Source of the DNA: Flavobacterium sp. FEMGT703F | GTDB lineage: Bacteria > Bacteroidota > Bacteroidia > Flavobacteriales > Flavobacteriaceae | Direction of reading: 5' to 3' | NCBI GenBank assembly: GCA_002786385.1 | Contig: PGCN01000018.1 | Location: 310,001-374,000 of the forward strand | Length of the DNA stretch: 64,000 nt | Shown here: positions 1-9,453 of the stretch, piece after piece | How the letters are laid out: each line of letters begins with the position of its first letter | Numbering within the stretch: position 1 is the first letter of the stretch | Program-made: the position numbers and the translations under genes | Notes under the pieces: generated by a model | What the model saw: only the letters and a program-made list of their open reading frames with translations | The model's database searches: none | Told to the model about the DNA's origin: nothing

Positions 1-212
1 GCTTTATCTTCGGAAGTTTGGCGGTTGGTTTTTCTAACGGAGGTCTTGGCGCCTACCCGTTTTCCATCGCCTTGATTTTCTCTCTTTACGGCATTTCTAA
101 CGATATTGGCACGGCTTTCGGTTGGTTGGTTTGGACTTCTCAAACCTTGCTCATTATTACTTTGGGGTTAACCTCTTATGTTTTGTTGCCGGTGTTTAAC
201 CGCAATAAATAA
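1..212 (+). CDS. C-terminal end of a polytopic membrane protein (partial)
   Basis: The reading frame is open from the left edge and stops at 210-212, so only about the last 69 residues are seen. They form two hydrophobic segments joined by a short polar loop and end in a basic tail (FNRNK). The pattern fits the last helices of a lysylphosphatidylglycerol-synthase-type transmembrane (UPF0104/flippase-like) protein. From memory, such a gene often precedes the esterase-radA pair in flavobacteria, but the fragment is too short to prove the family. No start codon is inside the window. Confidence 0.5.
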   Translation, partial: FIFGSLAVGFSNGGLGAYPFSIALIFSLYGISNDIGTAFGWLVWTSQTLLIITLGLTSYVLLPVFNRNK

Positions 213-267
213 TTTACTATCTTGCTGAGCATTTCAGCATTTATTTCTTTAACCAAAACCAAAGCCC

Positions 268-1533
268 ATGAAACAATTGTTGTTCCTTTTTCTGTTTGTT
301 TGCTCCGGTTCTTTGATGGCCCAAAAAACCATAACCGACACCATAACCTCTCAAAAATTAAACGAAGACCGCGAAATCAAAATTAGTCTGCCGCCTTCGT
401 ATTCCAAAAATAAAGCTCAAAAATACCCGATGTTATTGTTGCTGGACGGCGACTTCCTGCACGATGCTTTTCAAGGTGCCTTGAGTTACGGATATTATTG
501 GGATGATTTGCCCGAAGTGATTATAGTATCAGTTAGTCAAAATAAAAACAACGAGCGGGAAACCGATTGCATGTTGGATGAAACCACCGGTTTACCTTCT
601 GAAAAAGGAGAAGCGTTTTTCGAGTTTTTAGGAATGGAATTGATTCCGATGATTGAGAAAAACTTCAGAATCGCTCCGTTCCGAATTGCCGCCGGTTTAG
701 ATACTACTGCCGGATTTTTAAATTGCTATTTGTATAAAGAACAACCTATTTTTAACGCTTTTATTTCGATGAGTCCGGAATTGGGAACCGAAATGGAAGA
801 GCGTATAGTGGATCGTTTAACAGCCATACAACAACCGCTTTTTTACTACCATTGTTCTGCCGATGGTGATGTCAAAAAAATGAGAACCCGTATTCAAGCC
901 TTGGATGAATTGGCCGGTAAAATCAACAATCCAAAAGTAAATTACCGTTACGACGACTTCAAAGGTTCTTCGCACTATTCCTTGGTTTTACATGCCATTC
1001 CGAGTGCTTTGTACCAAATATTCTCGGTCTACCAACCGATTTCTACAGTAGAGTTTCAAGAAAAAATTGTGGTATTGCCTTCAGGTTATGTGGATTATTT
1101 GGTTCAAAAGTACGATATGCTTGAAAAGTCATTCAACCTGAAATTACAAATCAGAATGAACGATTTCAAAGCCATCGAAGCCGCCATCTTAAAAAACAAA
1201 GCATATAACGAATTCGATCAATTGGCGCAATTGGCGCGCAAAAATTACCCAAAAACCATGTTGGCCGACTATCACATGGCGCAGATGTATGAAAAAAAAG
1301 GAGACAATGCCCGTGCACTTAAATCCTATTTGGCCGCATTCCAACAAGCTGAAGTGGGCGATTTGACCAAAGACATGATGATGGAAAGAGCCGATGAGTT
1401 GAAAAAATCAATGCCAAAAAAAGGTAAAAAAGGCCAAGAAGTAATCGAAGAAACGCCGGTAGAAGAAGTACCAGCAGAAACGCCAAGCGAAACGCCGACA
1501 GAAACCCCAACAGAAGAGAAAAAATCAGAATAA
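268..1533 (+). CDS. Secreted esterase-fold protein with TPR-like tail, nucleophile apparently lost
   Basis: This 421-residue protein has a Sec signal peptide (cleavage probably after SLMAQ). Residues about 30-255 resemble the PF00756 esterase family: DGDFL near the first strand, then a nucleophile-elbow region followed by an FISMSPELG strand. Where active members carry G-H-S-x-G-G, this one reads A-G-L-D-T-T-A, so the serine appears replaced by aspartate and hydrolase activity is doubtful. Residues about 295-380 look like TPR helices (LADYHMAQMYEKKGDNARAL). The end is a Glu/Thr/Pro repeat tail. Its stop overlaps the radA start by one base (TAATG), so the two are probably cotranscribed. It could be a binding protein rather than an enzyme. 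Confidence 0.75.
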   Translation: MKQLLFLFLFVCSGSLMAQKTITDTITSQKLNEDREIKISLPPSYSKNKAQKYPMLLLLDGDFLHDAFQGALSYGYYWDDLPEVIIVSVSQNKNNERETDCMLDETTGLPSEKGEAFFEFLGMELIPMIEKNFRIAPFRIAAGLDTTAGFLNCYLYKEQPIFNAFISMSPELGTEMEERIVDRLTAIQQPLFYYHCSADGDVKKMRTRIQALDELAGKINNPKVNYRYDDFKGSSHYSLVLHAIPSALYQIFSVYQPISTVEFQEKIVVLPSGYVDYLVQKYDMLEKSFNLKLQIRMNDFKAIEAAILKNKAYNEFDQLAQLARKNYPKTMLADYHMAQMYEKKGDNARALKSYLAAFQQAEVGDLTKDMMMERADELKKSMPKKGKKGQEVIEETPVEEVPAETPSETPTETPTEEKKSE

Positions 1534-2894
1534 TGGCCAAACTCAAAACGACTTTCTTTTGTCAAAATTGCGGTACCCAATTCGCCAAATGGCAAGGACA
1601 ATGCAATGCTTGCAAAGAGTGGAATACTATAGCCGAAGAGATTATTCAAAAAGAAGAAAAAACAGATTGGAAGCCTTCAGCTTCTGAAAACAAAAGAGTT
1701 TCCAAACCCCTGAAAATAAAGGAAATCGATTCGACACAGGAAGTCCGAATGGACACCACCGACAGCGAATTGAACCGCGTGCTTGGCGGCGGAATCGTTC
1801 CGGGCTCACTCATCCTTTTGGGCGGAGAACCGGGCATTGGAAAGAGTACGTTATTGCTTCAAATTTCCTTGAAACTTCCCTACAAAACCTTGTATGTTTC
1901 GGGTGAAGAAAGTCAGAAACAAATTAAAATGCGCGCAGAACGCATCAATCCCAACAGTGAGAACTGTTTGATTTTAACCGAAACCAAAACACAAAATATC
2001 TTCCGTCATATTGTAGAAGTCGAACCCGATATCGTGATTATCGACTCCATACAAACCCTGCACACCGACCATATTGAATCGACTGCCGGCAGCATTTCTC
2101 AAATTCGGGAAACCACTGCAGAGCTGATCAAATTTGCCAAAGAAACCAACATACCGGTAATCTTGATTGGGCATATCACCAAAGATGGTAACATAGCCGG
2201 ACCGAAGATTTTGGAACATATGGTTGATACTGTCTTACAATTTGAAGGCGACAGAAATCACGTATACCGACTATTGCGTTCTTTAAAAAACCGTTTTGGT
2301 TCTACGGCCGAATTGGGCATCTACGAAATGCAAGGTTCCGGTTTACGCGAAGTCTCTAATCCGTCGGAAATCCTCATTTCCCATCGGGAAGAAGAACTTT
2401 CGGGCACCGCCATAGCCTCAACTTTAGAAGGCATGCGCCCATTAATGATAGAGATTCAAGCTTTAGTTTCTACTGCAGTTTACGGTACACCGCAACGCAG
2501 CACTACGGGTTACAACGCCAAGCGATTGAATATGATTTTGGCTGTCTTGGAAAAACGCGCCGGGTTTCGCTTAGGCACCAAAGACGTATTTTTAAATGTA
2601 ACCGGCGGTATTTCGGTAGATGATCCGGCGATTGATTTGGCTGTAGTGGCTGCTATTTTATCTTCTAACGAAGACATAGCGGTTGGGAAAGACGTTTGTT
2701 TTGCAGGAGAAGTTGGTTTGTCCGGAGAAATCCGCCCGGTAAACCGTGTAGAACAACGCATCCAAGAAGCGGAAAAGTTAGGCTTTGCAACGATATTCGT
2801 TTCTAAATACAACAAAATTGCACTCAAAAATCCGCTCATCAAAATCGTTTTAGTTTCCAAAATTGAAGAAGTCGTCGAACAATTGTTTGGCTAA
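1533..2894 (+). CDS. radA: DNA repair protein RadA (Sms)
   Basis: RadA is a RecA-like, DnaB-type ATPase that promotes branch migration during recombinational repair in the cytoplasm. The 453 residues match the usual length. An N-terminal zinc finger is visible (C10, C13, C24, C27), then the Walker A motif GEPGIGKST near residue 100, the RadA-specific KNRFG motif near residue 250, and a C-terminal Lon-protease-like domain (GGISVDDPAIDLA, CFAGEVGLSGEIRPV) without protease function. The ATG overlaps the upstream stop by one base. Confidence 0.96.
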   Translation: MAKLKTTFFCQNCGTQFAKWQGQCNACKEWNTIAEEIIQKEEKTDWKPSASENKRVSKPLKIKEIDSTQEVRMDTTDSELNRVLGGGIVPGSLILLGGEPGIGKSTLLLQISLKLPYKTLYVSGEESQKQIKMRAERINPNSENCLILTETKTQNIFRHIVEVEPDIVIIDSIQTLHTDHIESTAGSISQIRETTAELIKFAKETNIPVILIGHITKDGNIAGPKILEHMVDTVLQFEGDRNHVYRLLRSLKNRFGSTAELGIYEMQGSGLREVSNPSEILISHREEELSGTAIASTLEGMRPLMIEIQALVSTAVYGTPQRSTTGYNAKRLNMILAVLEKRAGFRLGTKDVFLNVTGGISVDDPAIDLAVVAAILSSNEDIAVGKDVCFAGEVGLSGEIRPVNRVEQRIQEAEKLGFATIFVSKYNKIALKNPLIKIVLVSKIEEVVEQLFG

Positions 2895-2946
2895 ACTGAA
2901 ATCTGGTTAAGCCATTATTTAGTCTGCTTTAGAAGTCGTATCGATC

Positions 2947-4899
2947 ATGAGAACCACCCGACAAAAAGTTTTTTTAGGTCTTAAAATCAGTGGCGTTTTG
3001 CTGTTGTTAGGCTTGGTATTGCTCTTTGTTTTTCGCGGTAGTCTTTTGAACAAAGTGATTGAGAGGATTGATGCCAAAATGCAACGCGATTACCAATGCC
3101 GATTTCAAGTGGCCAAAGCCGAGTTTCAAGGATTATCCGATTTGGAATTCCAGCACATTACGCTGGTGCCCAACCAAGCCGACACTTTGGTGCGTATAGA
3201 CAATTTAAAAACCAGTGTGAATTTTTGGAAACTACTCACCGGTGATATCCAATTGGGCAAACTCGACATCAACCGTGGTTATATACAGTTGGTCAAAACC
3301 AAAAACGGCAGCAACTTCGAGGCGTTTCTTCGGTCCAAAAAGGAAAAACAAGAAACTACCGAAGTCAACTACGCCAAATTACTGAATCGGCTAACTTCTA
3401 ACTTACTCGACTTGGTGCCAACCGACATGCAAGTGAAAGGTTTTGCCGTAAAGTTGGACGATATGGGACACAAAGTAGTTTTCGATTTCAACCAATTGGC
3501 CTTATCCGATAAAAAATTGAACACGTTGATTAAAGTGACTTCTGAGGGCTTTTCCCAACAATGGGCGGTAACCGGATTTGCCGATCCACGCGATAGGAAA
3601 GCCGATTTGGAATTCTTCAACCCGAAAAGCGACACCATTCGATTGCCGTATTTGGACCAAAAATTTCAGTTGAAAACCGGATTCCAATCGATTCATTTCA
3701 ACTTGGAAAATTTGGCGATGGACAGCGGCGAATTGCACATAAACGGCTATTCTTCCATACGCGGTTTGGTGGTCAACCATCCCAAAATCGCATCCAAAGA
3801 TGTGGTGATTCAAAATGCCCGATTTGATTACCGTTGGGTTGTTGGTTCCCGCTTTTTGGCACTCGACAGCACTTCGACTTTGCAATTAAACGACATCAAA
3901 TGCAAACCCTATGTGGCTTACACGAATGAAGAAGATAAGATTTACGCCTTGAAATTAGCCATTCCGAAAATGAAGGCACAAGATTTTATCAACTCCTTAC
4001 CTACCGGATTATTTCGCCATTTTGAAGGTATGGAAGCCCAAGGCCATTTTAGTTATGCCCTGCATTTTGAATACAACAACCACAAACCCAAAGACCTGAT
4101 TTTTGAGAGCAAACTGCAACCCGAAGGCCTTAAAATTACCAAATACGGAGAAGCCGATCTGAATAAAATCAACGGTGAATTTACCTATCGCGCTATTGAC
4201 AAAGGCATCCCGCAACGCCCGATAGTAGTTGGCCCGTCAAATCCGAATTTCACGCCATTGACCGAGATTTCACCCTATTTGCAGAAATGTGTGCTTACCA
4301 GTGAAGACCCATCGTTTTTCAACCATCGCGGATTTATCGGTGAAGCCTTTAAGCAATCGATTGCCAAAAACATCAAAACTAAAAAGTTTGCCCGCGGCGC
4401 TAGTACCATCAGCATGCAACTAGTGAAAAATGTTTTTCTCACCCGCGAAAAAACCTTATCGCGAAAGCTGGAAGAAATTTTGCTGGTTTACATATTGGAA
4501 AACAATCGCATCAGCACCAAAGAGCGCATGTTAGAAGTATATTTTAACGTCATCGAATGGGGTCCGAATGTATACGGCATCGGCGAAGCGGCTCAGTTTT
4601 ACTTCCAAAAAAGACCAGCCGAATTGAATTTGAACGAATGTTTGTTCCTGGCTACCATTGTCCCGAAACCCAAAGGATTTATGTACCGATTTGACGGCGA
4701 ACAACAACTCAAATCTTTTGCCCGTCAGCAAAGCGATTTCCTAACGCGATTGATGCTGCGCCGAAAACTACTCACCGAAACCGACACCATAGGCAACTTC
4801 ACGTTGACCATTTCAGGAGCAGCGCAACAATATTTAAAACAAAAAATTGTACCGGCAGTTGTTAACGACAGTCTCAACACGGAAGAGTTTGATTTTTAA
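2947..4899 (+). CDS. GT51 peptidoglycan glycosyltransferase with AsmA-like N-terminal half
   Basis: This 650-residue membrane-anchored protein probably polymerises lipid II into glycan strands. One transmembrane helix (residues 11-28) is followed by about 350 residues that look like the AsmA/DUF748 beta-rich repeat (DLEFQHITLVPNQAD, LGKLDINRGYIQL). The GT51 domain starts near residue 420, with the EDPSFFNHRGF motif carrying the catalytic Glu near residue 452, followed by GASTISMQLVKN, SRKLEEILL and FNVIEWGPNVYGIGEAA. There is no transpeptidase domain, so this is a monofunctional glycosyltransferase with an unusual periplasmic front half. It stands alone, 52 bp after radA and on the same strand. 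Confidence 0.87.
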   Translation: MRTTRQKVFLGLKISGVLLLLGLVLLFVFRGSLLNKVIERIDAKMQRDYQCRFQVAKAEFQGLSDLEFQHITLVPNQADTLVRIDNLKTSVNFWKLLTGDIQLGKLDINRGYIQLVKTKNGSNFEAFLRSKKEKQETTEVNYAKLLNRLTSNLLDLVPTDMQVKGFAVKLDDMGHKVVFDFNQLALSDKKLNTLIKVTSEGFSQQWAVTGFADPRDRKADLEFFNPKSDTIRLPYLDQKFQLKTGFQSIHFNLENLAMDSGELHINGYSSIRGLVVNHPKIASKDVVIQNARFDYRWVVGSRFLALDSTSTLQLNDIKCKPYVAYTNEEDKIYALKLAIPKMKAQDFINSLPTGLFRHFEGMEAQGHFSYALHFEYNNHKPKDLIFESKLQPEGLKITKYGEADLNKINGEFTYRAIDKGIPQRPIVVGPSNPNFTPLTEISPYLQKCVLTSEDPSFFNHRGFIGEAFKQSIAKNIKTKKFARGASTISMQLVKNVFLTREKTLSRKLEEILLVYILENNRISTKERMLEVYFNVIEWGPNVYGIGEAAQFYFQKRPAELNLNECLFLATIVPKPKGFMYRFDGEQQLKSFARQQSDFLTRLMLRRKLLTETDTIGNFTLTISGAAQQYLKQKIVPAVVNDSLNTEEFDF

Positions 4900-4950
4900 A
4901 GACTTGTATTAGTAGTTGGTTTTTTTTAACTTTACCCAAAACCAATTGCT

Positions 4951-6324
4951 ATGAAAACAAAATTACTATTCCTTTTCGGACTGTGCTGCTTCGGTATTTC
5001 GGCACAAACCATCAATTTACAGAGTTTTGCCACCGGATTTTCCTCTCCGGTAGAAATCACTTGTGCGCCCAATGATACGCGCCTTTTTGTAGTCCAACAA
5101 AGCGGTTTGATTCGCATTCTGAATCCGAACGGCACCATCAATACCACTCCTTTTTTAACCCTAACCTCTTCCACTATTCTATCTGGTGGTGAGCGAGGAT
5201 TGTTGGGTTTGGCTTTTCATCCCAATTATGCCACTAATGGTTATTTTTATGTCAACTATACCAGAGCCGGTGACGGGGCTACTGTTATTGCACGCTATAG
5301 TGTTTCATCAGATCCCAATATCGCGGATGCTTCCAGCGGAACCGTTTTGTTAACTGTAGCACAGCCTTTTAGCAACCATAATGGCGGTTCGATTAAATTT
5401 GGTCCCGATGGCTATTTGTACATTGGCATGGGTGATGGTGGCAGTGGCGGCGATCCCGGAAACAGAGCACAAAACATCAATGAAAATTTAGGTAAAATGC
5501 TCCGAATTGACGTAGACTCCGCTTCACCATACGGCATTCCGGCAACCAACCCTTATGTGGGCATTACCGGGAACGATGAAATTTGGGCCATTGGATTACG
5601 CAATCCGTGGAAGTTTTCCTTTAATCGTTTGAACGGAGATTTGTGGATAGCCGATGTTGGGCAAAATGCGATTGAAGAAATTAATAAAGTAAGTGCTCCT
5701 GCGTCCAACACCGGATTAAACTTCGGTTGGCGATGTTATGAGGGCAATGTTCCTTATGATACTTCCGGCTGTCCGGGTTATAGCGCTACATACGCCCCGA
5801 TTGCGGTTTATGTTCACGGCACTACCAATCGATGCTCGATTACGGGCGGTTATTTTTACACCGGTTCCACTTATCCTAACTTTGCCAACAAATACTTTTT
5901 TGCCGACTATTGTACAGGAGAAATCGGATGGGTTAGCAGCGACGGAACCATCACTTGGAACTACAACGGTCCGAATTTAATTACCACTTTCGGAGAAGAT
6001 ACAAACGGAGAATTGTACGTGGCCATGGGTGGTACTATTTACAAAATGATAGATGCCAGTTTATCGGTTAACGACTTTGGCAACAAAGGTATTCGACTAT
6101 ATCCTAATCCGGTTCAAGACGAATTGGTAATTCAAAACGACAATAATCTGGCTTTAACTGCTATCCAAATCAACGATTTAACCGGAAAAGTAGTTTTGAG
6201 ACAAAGTTTAGCAACTTTAGAAACCAATCAACTTTCAGTGGCCGCTTTAGCCAAAGGGGTTTATTTGGTCACTATTGAAGGAATGAGCGGCAGGTTGTTT
6301 CAAACTAAACTGATGGTAGAATAA
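4951..6324 (+). CDS. Secreted PQQ-type sugar dehydrogenase (GSDH family) with T9SS sorting domain
   Basis: The 457-residue protein starts with a Sec signal peptide ending in ISAQ. Residues about 25-365 form the beta-propeller of the glucose/sorbosone dehydrogenase family (PF07995), with GERGLLGLAFHP, NHNGGSIKFGPDG, YIGMGDGGSGGDP and a SITGGYFYTG blade. The last about 75 residues are a type A T9SS sorting domain (LYPNPVQDELVIQN, then a LTGKVV strand and LAKGVYLV). It is therefore exported across the outer membrane and probably attached to the cell surface or released. The substrate cannot be deduced. The gene abuts the convergent aldo/keto reductase gene with no spacer. Confidence 0.88.
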   Translation: MKTKLLFLFGLCCFGISAQTINLQSFATGFSSPVEITCAPNDTRLFVVQQSGLIRILNPNGTINTTPFLTLTSSTILSGGERGLLGLAFHPNYATNGYFYVNYTRAGDGATVIARYSVSSDPNIADASSGTVLLTVAQPFSNHNGGSIKFGPDGYLYIGMGDGGSGGDPGNRAQNINENLGKMLRIDVDSASPYGIPATNPYVGITGNDEIWAIGLRNPWKFSFNRLNGDLWIADVGQNAIEEINKVSAPASNTGLNFGWRCYEGNVPYDTSGCPGYSATYAPIAVYVHGTTNRCSITGGYFYTGSTYPNFANKYFFADYCTGEIGWVSSDGTITWNYNGPNLITTFGEDTNGELYVAMGGTIYKMIDASLSVNDFGNKGIRLYPNPVQDELVIQNDNNLALTAIQINDLTGKVVLRQSLATLETNQLSVAALAKGVYLVTIEGMSGRLFQTKLMVE

Positions 6325-7359
6325 TCAAGGCGCAGGATCAGGAAATACCGCTTGAATTTTGTTAATTTCGGCAACAACTTCAGGAGAAAGTACAGTGCTA
6401 AAAGCCGCTATATTCTCTTGGAGTTGTTCCATTTTAGTAGCACCGATAATAGTAGACATCACAAAATCTTGTTGGTGCACAAAAGCCAATGCCATTTGGG
6501 TTAGGGTCAAACCGTTATCCAATGCCAGCTGATGGTACAATTGGGTAGCCTTCCAACAATTTTCGCTGGCATAACGCGTAAACTGAGGAAACAAGCCCAA
6601 ACGAGAATCCGGTTGTAAACCATTCAAATGCTTACCGGTTAAAAAACTAAAAGCCAATGGAGAATAGGCCATCAATCCTACTTGCTCTCGCATACAAATC
6701 TCAGACAAACCTACTTCGAACAATCGGTTTAACAATGAATACGGATTTTGAATAGTGGAGATTCTGGGCAGATTATGCTTTTCACTCTCGCTTAAAAACT
6801 TCATCACGCCATAAGGGTTTTCATTAGAAACGCCGATATGTCTAATCTTACCTTCTTTAATTAAACCGTCATACACTCCTAAAACTTCTGCAAAATTATC
6901 TTGCCATTGGGTGTCAATTTTCGAAACACCACGCTGACCAAACATGTTCATCACCCGCTCCGGCCAATGCATTTGATACAAATCGATATAATCCGTTTGT
7001 AGGTTTTTCAAACTCAACTCCACCGCTTCGTGAATGCTTTTCTTAGAAAAGTTTAAAGGTTGACGGATGTACTCCATACCGCGATTCGGTCCGGCTATTT
7101 TGGTCGCAATCACCAAATCCTCACGCTTACCGGTTTTTTTTAGCCAAGTCCCTATATACCTTTCCGTCGATCCCAAAGTCGCTTGTCTGGCTGCAATCGG
7201 ATACATTTCAGCAGTATCAATAAAGTTAATACCTTTTTCAACCGCGTAATCTAATTGAGCATGTGCCTCACTTTCGGTGTTTTGCTCTCCGAAAGTCATG
7301 GTGCCTAAACAGATTTTGCTGACTTTAATATCGGTATTCGGTAAAGTAGTGTAGTTCAT
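6325..7359 (-). CDS. NADP(H)-dependent aldo/keto reductase (Tas-like)
   Basis: The protein is a TIM-barrel oxidoreductase of the aldo/keto reductase superfamily. Visible signatures are TDIKVSKICLGTMTFG at the start, FIDTAEMY with the catalytic Tyr, DLYQMHWPER, HIGVSNENPYGV, and a C-terminal STIIGATKMEQLQEN NADP-binding segment. At 344 residues it matches the E. coli Tas/YghZ-type group. The ATG at 7359 (MNYTTLPNT) was preferred over an upstream non-ATG start because homologous proteins begin at this point and an A-rich tract precedes it. The physiological substrate is unknown. The gene is monocistronic and convergent with the preceding gene. Confidence 0.92.
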   Translation of the reverse strand: MNYTTLPNTDIKVSKICLGTMTFGEQNTESEAHAQLDYAVEKGINFIDTAEMYPIAARQATLGSTERYIGTWLKKTGKREDLVIATKIAGPNRGMEYIRQPLNFSKKSIHEAVELSLKNLQTDYIDLYQMHWPERVMNMFGQRGVSKIDTQWQDNFAEVLGVYDGLIKEGKIRHIGVSNENPYGVMKFLSESEKHNLPRISTIQNPYSLLNRLFEVGLSEICMREQVGLMAYSPLAFSFLTGKHLNGLQPDSRLGLFPQFTRYASENCWKATQLYHQLALDNGLTLTQMALAFVHQQDFVMSTIIGATKMEQLQENIAAFSTVLSPEVVAEINKIQAVFPDPAP

Positions 7360-7446
7360 TTTAAATGGCTTTTTGCCCCGCAAAAGTAGCGTATTGTGGT
7401 CGTTATTTTATTTCGATTAACAGATTTTTTGGAAACGTTTGAAACT

Positions 7447-7480
7447 AAAAAGGTTCTAAGCAAAAACTTAGAACCTTAGT
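7447..7480 (-). terminator. Rho-independent terminator of the OmpA lipoprotein gene
   Basis: There is an 11-bp perfect stem (7450-7460 with 7467-7477, arm AGGTTCTAAG) around a six-base loop. On the minus strand it is followed by a T-rich tract, so it ends transcription coming from the OmpA-family gene whose stop is at 7506. Confidence 0.85.
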
Positions 7481-7505
7481 TGCTCAGCGCCTTAACACCT
7501 ACCTA

Positions 7506-8471
7506 TTAAAACTCATTCAACATCTTGGAAATTTCATCCAATTTCGGTGTCAAAATAATTTCAATTCTGCGGTTTTTGGCTTTGCCTTCCGGTGTATCGT
7601 TACTCATCAACGGTGCAAATTCTCCTCTACCCGCTGCGGTTAAATTTTTCTTTTGAATCCCGGCATTCTCTCCCAAAATATTCACAATAGCTGTGGCTCT
7701 TTTGGTCGATAAATCCCAGTTGTTTTCTATACCTCCACCAATAGCGCCGTAAATTTTGTCGTTGTCGGTATGGCCTTCAATCAACACCGTAATATCCGGG
7801 TTTTGGGCCAATACTTTCCCAACTTCTACTACCGCTTTTCTTCCTTCGGCACCAACTGCCCAGCTTCCGGTTTGGAACAACAATTTGTTTTCCATCGAAA
7901 CGTAAACCTTCCCATTCTTTTGTTCTACGGTTAACCCTTTTCCTTCGAAGGCATTGAGCGCTTTGGATAAGGTTTCTTTCAGCTTTTTCATGCTGGCATC
8001 TTTGGCTGCAATCATGCTTTCCAATTCATTCAAACGTTGGGTACTTGAAGCTAATTCATCTCTCAATTTATTCAAACGATCTTGCTCAGCTGCCATGGCT
8101 TTCTCCTTGGCTTCCAATTGGGCAAGCAATTCGCGATTTTTGTTCATATTTGAAGCCAAAGCATCATTGCTGTTTTTTTCTAACGCAGCATACGATTCTT
8201 GTAACGCTTTTAAATTATTGGTGGTTGCGGCACAATCGGCTTGCAACTTATCGCGGTCGGCTTTCAATTTAGTTAATTCGGCTGTCAGTGATTTGTTCAC
8301 CGAGTCAAACTCGGCGTTGGCTTTGTGCAACTCATCTACCTCATCCGATAACGAACGATTTTCCTTTTTTAAATCGGTGTATTTGTTTTCTAAATCATTG
8401 TAGATTTTTTTGGACACACACGATGACATCACCGTTAATACTAGGATTCCTAAAACTACTCTTTTTATCAT
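7506..8471 (-). CDS. OmpA-family peptidoglycan-binding lipoprotein
   Basis: This 321-residue protein has a lipoprotein signal peptide with the lipid-accepting Cys at about residue 18 (VMSSC). Residues 20-180 form a long coiled coil rich in Glu, Lys, Asn and Leu, and the last about 125 residues are an OmpA domain (LLFQTGSWAVGAEG, VLIEGHTDND, NWDLSTKRATAIV, AAGRGEFAPLMSNDTPEGKAKNRRIEI). The Asp and Arg that bind diaminopimelate are in the expected places. It probably ties the outer membrane to peptidoglycan across the periplasm. The downstream terminator and the 26-bp gap to xth suggest that it is the last gene of a two-gene unit. Confidence 0.92.
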   Translation of the reverse strand: MIKRVVLGILVLTVMSSCVSKKIYNDLENKYTDLKKENRSLSDEVDELHKANAEFDSVNKSLTAELTKLKADRDKLQADCAATTNNLKALQESYAALEKNSNDALASNMNKNRELLAQLEAKEKAMAAEQDRLNKLRDELASSTQRLNELESMIAAKDASMKKLKETLSKALNAFEGKGLTVEQKNGKVYVSMENKLLFQTGSWAVGAEGRKAVVEVGKVLAQNPDITVLIEGHTDNDKIYGAIGGGIENNWDLSTKRATAIVNILGENAGIQKKNLTAAGRGEFAPLMSNDTPEGKAKNRRIEIILTPKLDEISKMLNEF

Positions 8472-8497
8472 TTTATCTATTTTAAGGCTGTTTTTAC

Positions 8498-9259
8498 TTA
8501 TTCAATTTCTACCAAAACCGGGCAATGGTCGGAATGTTTGGCTTCGGGTAAAATTACCGCTCTGCGTAAACGGTCTTTTAATGGTTCGCTGGCCAAACAA
8601 TAATCAATTCTCCACCCTTTGTTATTGGCTCTGGCATTGGCACGATAACTCCACCAACTGTAATGATGCGGCTCTTTGTTAAAGAATCGGAAGGTATCGA
8701 TAAACCCATTTTTCATGAATTTGTCCAACCATGCGCGTTCTTCCGGTAAGAATCCCGACACGGTTTTGTTGCGTATCGGATCGTGAATATCGATGGCTTC
8801 ATGACAAATATTGTAATCGCCACAGATGATCAAATTCGGAATTTCTTTTTTCAAATTGGTGATATACTCTTGAAATTCATCCATGTATTGGAACTTATAA
8901 TCCAAGCGATCCATGTTGGTTCCGGATGGCAAATACAAACTCATCACCGAAAAATCATCGAAATCCGCTCGCAAGTTTCTGCCTTCAAAATCCATATGAT
9001 CAATACCGGTCCCGAAAACTACCTTGTTGGGTTTTACTTTCGACAAGATAGCCACACCACTGTAGCCTTTTTTAGTTGCGGGAAACCAATAGTGATAAGG
9101 ATAGCCGGAAAGTTCCACGTCTAACAACGGAATTTGGTCTTCGGTGGCTTTGATTTCTTGGAGGCAAATCACATCGGGATTGGCTTGCTGCAACCAATTC
9201 AAAAATCCTTTTGAAATCGCCGCGCGAATGCCGTTTACGTTATAAGAGATGATGCGCAT
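8498..9259 (-). CDS. xth: Exodeoxyribonuclease III / AP endonuclease
   Basis: ExoIII cuts abasic sites and removes 3'-blocking groups in base excision repair. The 253 residues carry the family signatures: ISYNVNGIRAA at the start, CLQEIKA with the metal-binding Glu, GYSGVAILSK, ICGDYNICHE, NKGWRIDYCLAS and the closing SDHCPV motif with the catalytic His. Length and start match the family. Confidence 0.95.
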   Translation of the reverse strand: MRIISYNVNGIRAAISKGFLNWLQQANPDVICLQEIKATEDQIPLLDVELSGYPYHYWFPATKKGYSGVAILSKVKPNKVVFGTGIDHMDFEGRNLRADFDDFSVMSLYLPSGTNMDRLDYKFQYMDEFQEYITNLKKEIPNLIICGDYNICHEAIDIHDPIRNKTVSGFLPEERAWLDKFMKNGFIDTFRFFNKEPHHYSWWSYRANARANNKGWRIDYCLASEPLKDRLRRAVILPEAKHSDHCPVLVEIE

Positions 9260-9418
9260 TAAGCTTTAGATTAAATTGTGTTGCATACTGTTCGACCGAA
9301 AGGCCTTGGGTCAAAAATAGGCAAAAACCCAAACATTTGAAACCCAAAAACCTTAATAAAAAATTAAAGTTTCAACCGTGTTTTCCACATTTTCTCAAGG
9401 CTATTTCAGCAGAATTAC

Positions 9419-9426
9419 TATCTTTG
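9419..9426 (+). promoter_or_regulatory. Promoter -7 element of the OlsF-like gene
   Basis: TATCTTTG exactly fits the Bacteroidetes sigma-A -7 consensus TAnnTTTG. It lies 28 bp before the ATG at 9454, in a 194-bp intergenic region between divergent genes. Confidence 0.6.
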
Positions 9427-9453
9427 TTTCTTACTCAAAAATAAACGGTATAC

